From an uncultured Balneolaceae bacterium (lineage in GTDB: Bacteria > Bacteroidota > Rhodothermia > Balneolales > Balneolaceae): a stretch of 53,372 nucleotides of DNA. Shown one piece after another: positions 52,739 to 53,372 of the stretch. Below the pieces are notes generated by a model, which ran no database searches, had not been told where the DNA came from, and saw nothing but the letters and a program-made list of their open reading frames with translations. The stretch's first letter is position 1, and every line of letters begins with the position of its first letter. The stretch covers positions 1 through 53,372 of the forward strand of contig CALJMB010000270.1 of assembly GCA_937982515.1 (NCBI GenBank). Reading direction: 5' to 3'. The translations under genes and the position numbers were made by a program.

Positions 52739-53372
52739 AAATTGGCGTTGGTTAACGGTGTTAATTATTAAGTTATCAATTCTTACACCAAAATCAATAT
52801 TACAAAATAATATCGTATGTGTTGGAAGAACAAAATGAAGGGTGAAAATTCAGGCGTCTATGGGGCTGAATGTTCCAAGCTTGTGAAACAGGGAAGGCCT
52901 TTTCCACCACTTAACTCAAGTAACATTTCCGAAGCAGTATTAAGTGGGTTAAAAAAATGAAATCCCGGCATCAGCCCTGTTCTTTAAGACTAGAGTATTG
53001 AGGTTATCTATGCTTAGTAAGTATGGACTGAAATGCCGGAGATTTCACTGCCAGTATAAGCTGGAAAGTATATCAGGCAAATGGCTTTGGGATGAATAGA
53101 GAATTAATGTGACCAAATATTGCGGCTAATAATAATTGGACTCCCATTCATATGCCGGTATGGTTATGAAGAGGACCGGCGACGGATGACCGGTGACCGG
53201 AGCAGGCCTGCACAGTCGCCCGTCCGCGGTCTCTGCGATTCCGGCAGGGTAAAACAGAATGTGTATAGTAGTAAGAAGCAACAGATAAAAAGTCTTGCTA
53301 CTTGCTACTTACTACTCCAAATGTATCAGGTAACTTAAACCGGATATATTTGATAGCTTTATTTTGTTCCAT
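52739..53372. other. 634-bp terminal intergenic stretch
   Basis: No gene is supported. It contains the probable tetR promoter near 52745-52815, imperfect inverted arms around GAAATCCCGGCAT (from 52959) and ATGCCGGAGATTTC (to 53046), a GACCGG-rich patch near 53173-53200, and a 7-bp tandem repeat TTGCTAC, TTGCTAC, TTACTAC (53295-53315). Confidence 0.5.

Noticed and set aside
1..53372. CRISPR arrays, tRNA, rRNA or transposase genes
   Set aside because: No regularly spaced repeat-spacer pattern, cloverleaf, ribosomal sequence or transposase motif was noticed by eye.

Overview
The window looks like a chromosomal segment of an aerobic, probably marine or halophilic member of the Bacteroidota/Balneolota lineage. 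The evidence is two SusC/SusD pairs, lipoprotein glycosidases, mostly weak Shine-Dalgarno sequences, a sodium:solute symporter and a FadE-type acyl-CoA dehydrogenase. No rRNA, tRNA, CRISPR array or insertion sequence was seen.

Layout. Positions 1-8145 (minus strand): a cut-off Gfo/Idh/MocA oxidoreductase, an MFS sugar transporter, an FG-GAP/VCBS protein, a large cupredoxin plus PVC-type propeller plus HEAT protein, a DUF1080 lipoprotein and an unrecognised secreted protein. Positions 8626-25499 (minus): a polysaccharide/glycoconjugate utilisation locus with susC1-susD1, three tandem family-59 glycoside hydrolases (the galactocerebrosidase family), an arylsulfatase-A-like sulfatase and a GH2 enzyme. 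Positions 26553-35112 (minus): a second locus with susC2-susD2, a DUF1735 plus F5/8 C surface lipoprotein and a GH35 beta-galactosidase. Positions 35428-36366 (minus): a YeiH/PSE-family sulfate/sulfite exporter. Positions 36829-37725 (plus): an AraC-type regulator. Positions 38810-49368 (plus): a ten-gene operon closed by a strong bidirectional terminator. Positions 49497-52738 (minus): an unrelated fadE and a TetR regulator.

The ten-gene operon is the main discovery. Its first four genes read as suyA, suyB, comC and slcC: (S)-sulfolactate is oxidised to sulfopyruvate, reduced to (R)-sulfolactate and cleaved to pyruvate plus sulfite. They are followed by a GabD-like aldehyde dehydrogenase, an SSS symporter, a DgoD-like dehydratase with all five catalytic residues, an AraM/EgsA-like metal-dependent dehydrogenase, a UlaG-like metallo-beta-lactamase-fold lactonase candidate and a KDPG-type aldolase. 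No sugar-acid kinase is present. Together they form a plausible complete route from a C6 sulfosugar (sulfoquinovose or a galacto-configured relative) through lactone, 6-sulfoaldonate, ketodeoxy-sulfoaldonate and sulfolactaldehyde to two pyruvates and sulfite, with the PSE protein as sulfite/sulfate exit. This would be a sulfo-Entner-Doudoroff or sulfo-De Ley-Doudoroff variant built from unusual enzyme families.

A second key observation joins the loci. A direct repeat with a 21-bp period, GTCCAT-N15-RTCCATTTA, lies before susC1, before susC2, before suyA and over the start of the AraC gene. It is a good candidate for the AraC operator. It suggests that glycan capture (SusCD, GH59, GH35), sulfatase/GH2 and sulfonate catabolism form one regulon, so the natural substrate may be a galactosylated and sulfonated glycoconjugate. 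All function calls rest on reading motifs and neighbourhoods by eye; no database search was run.
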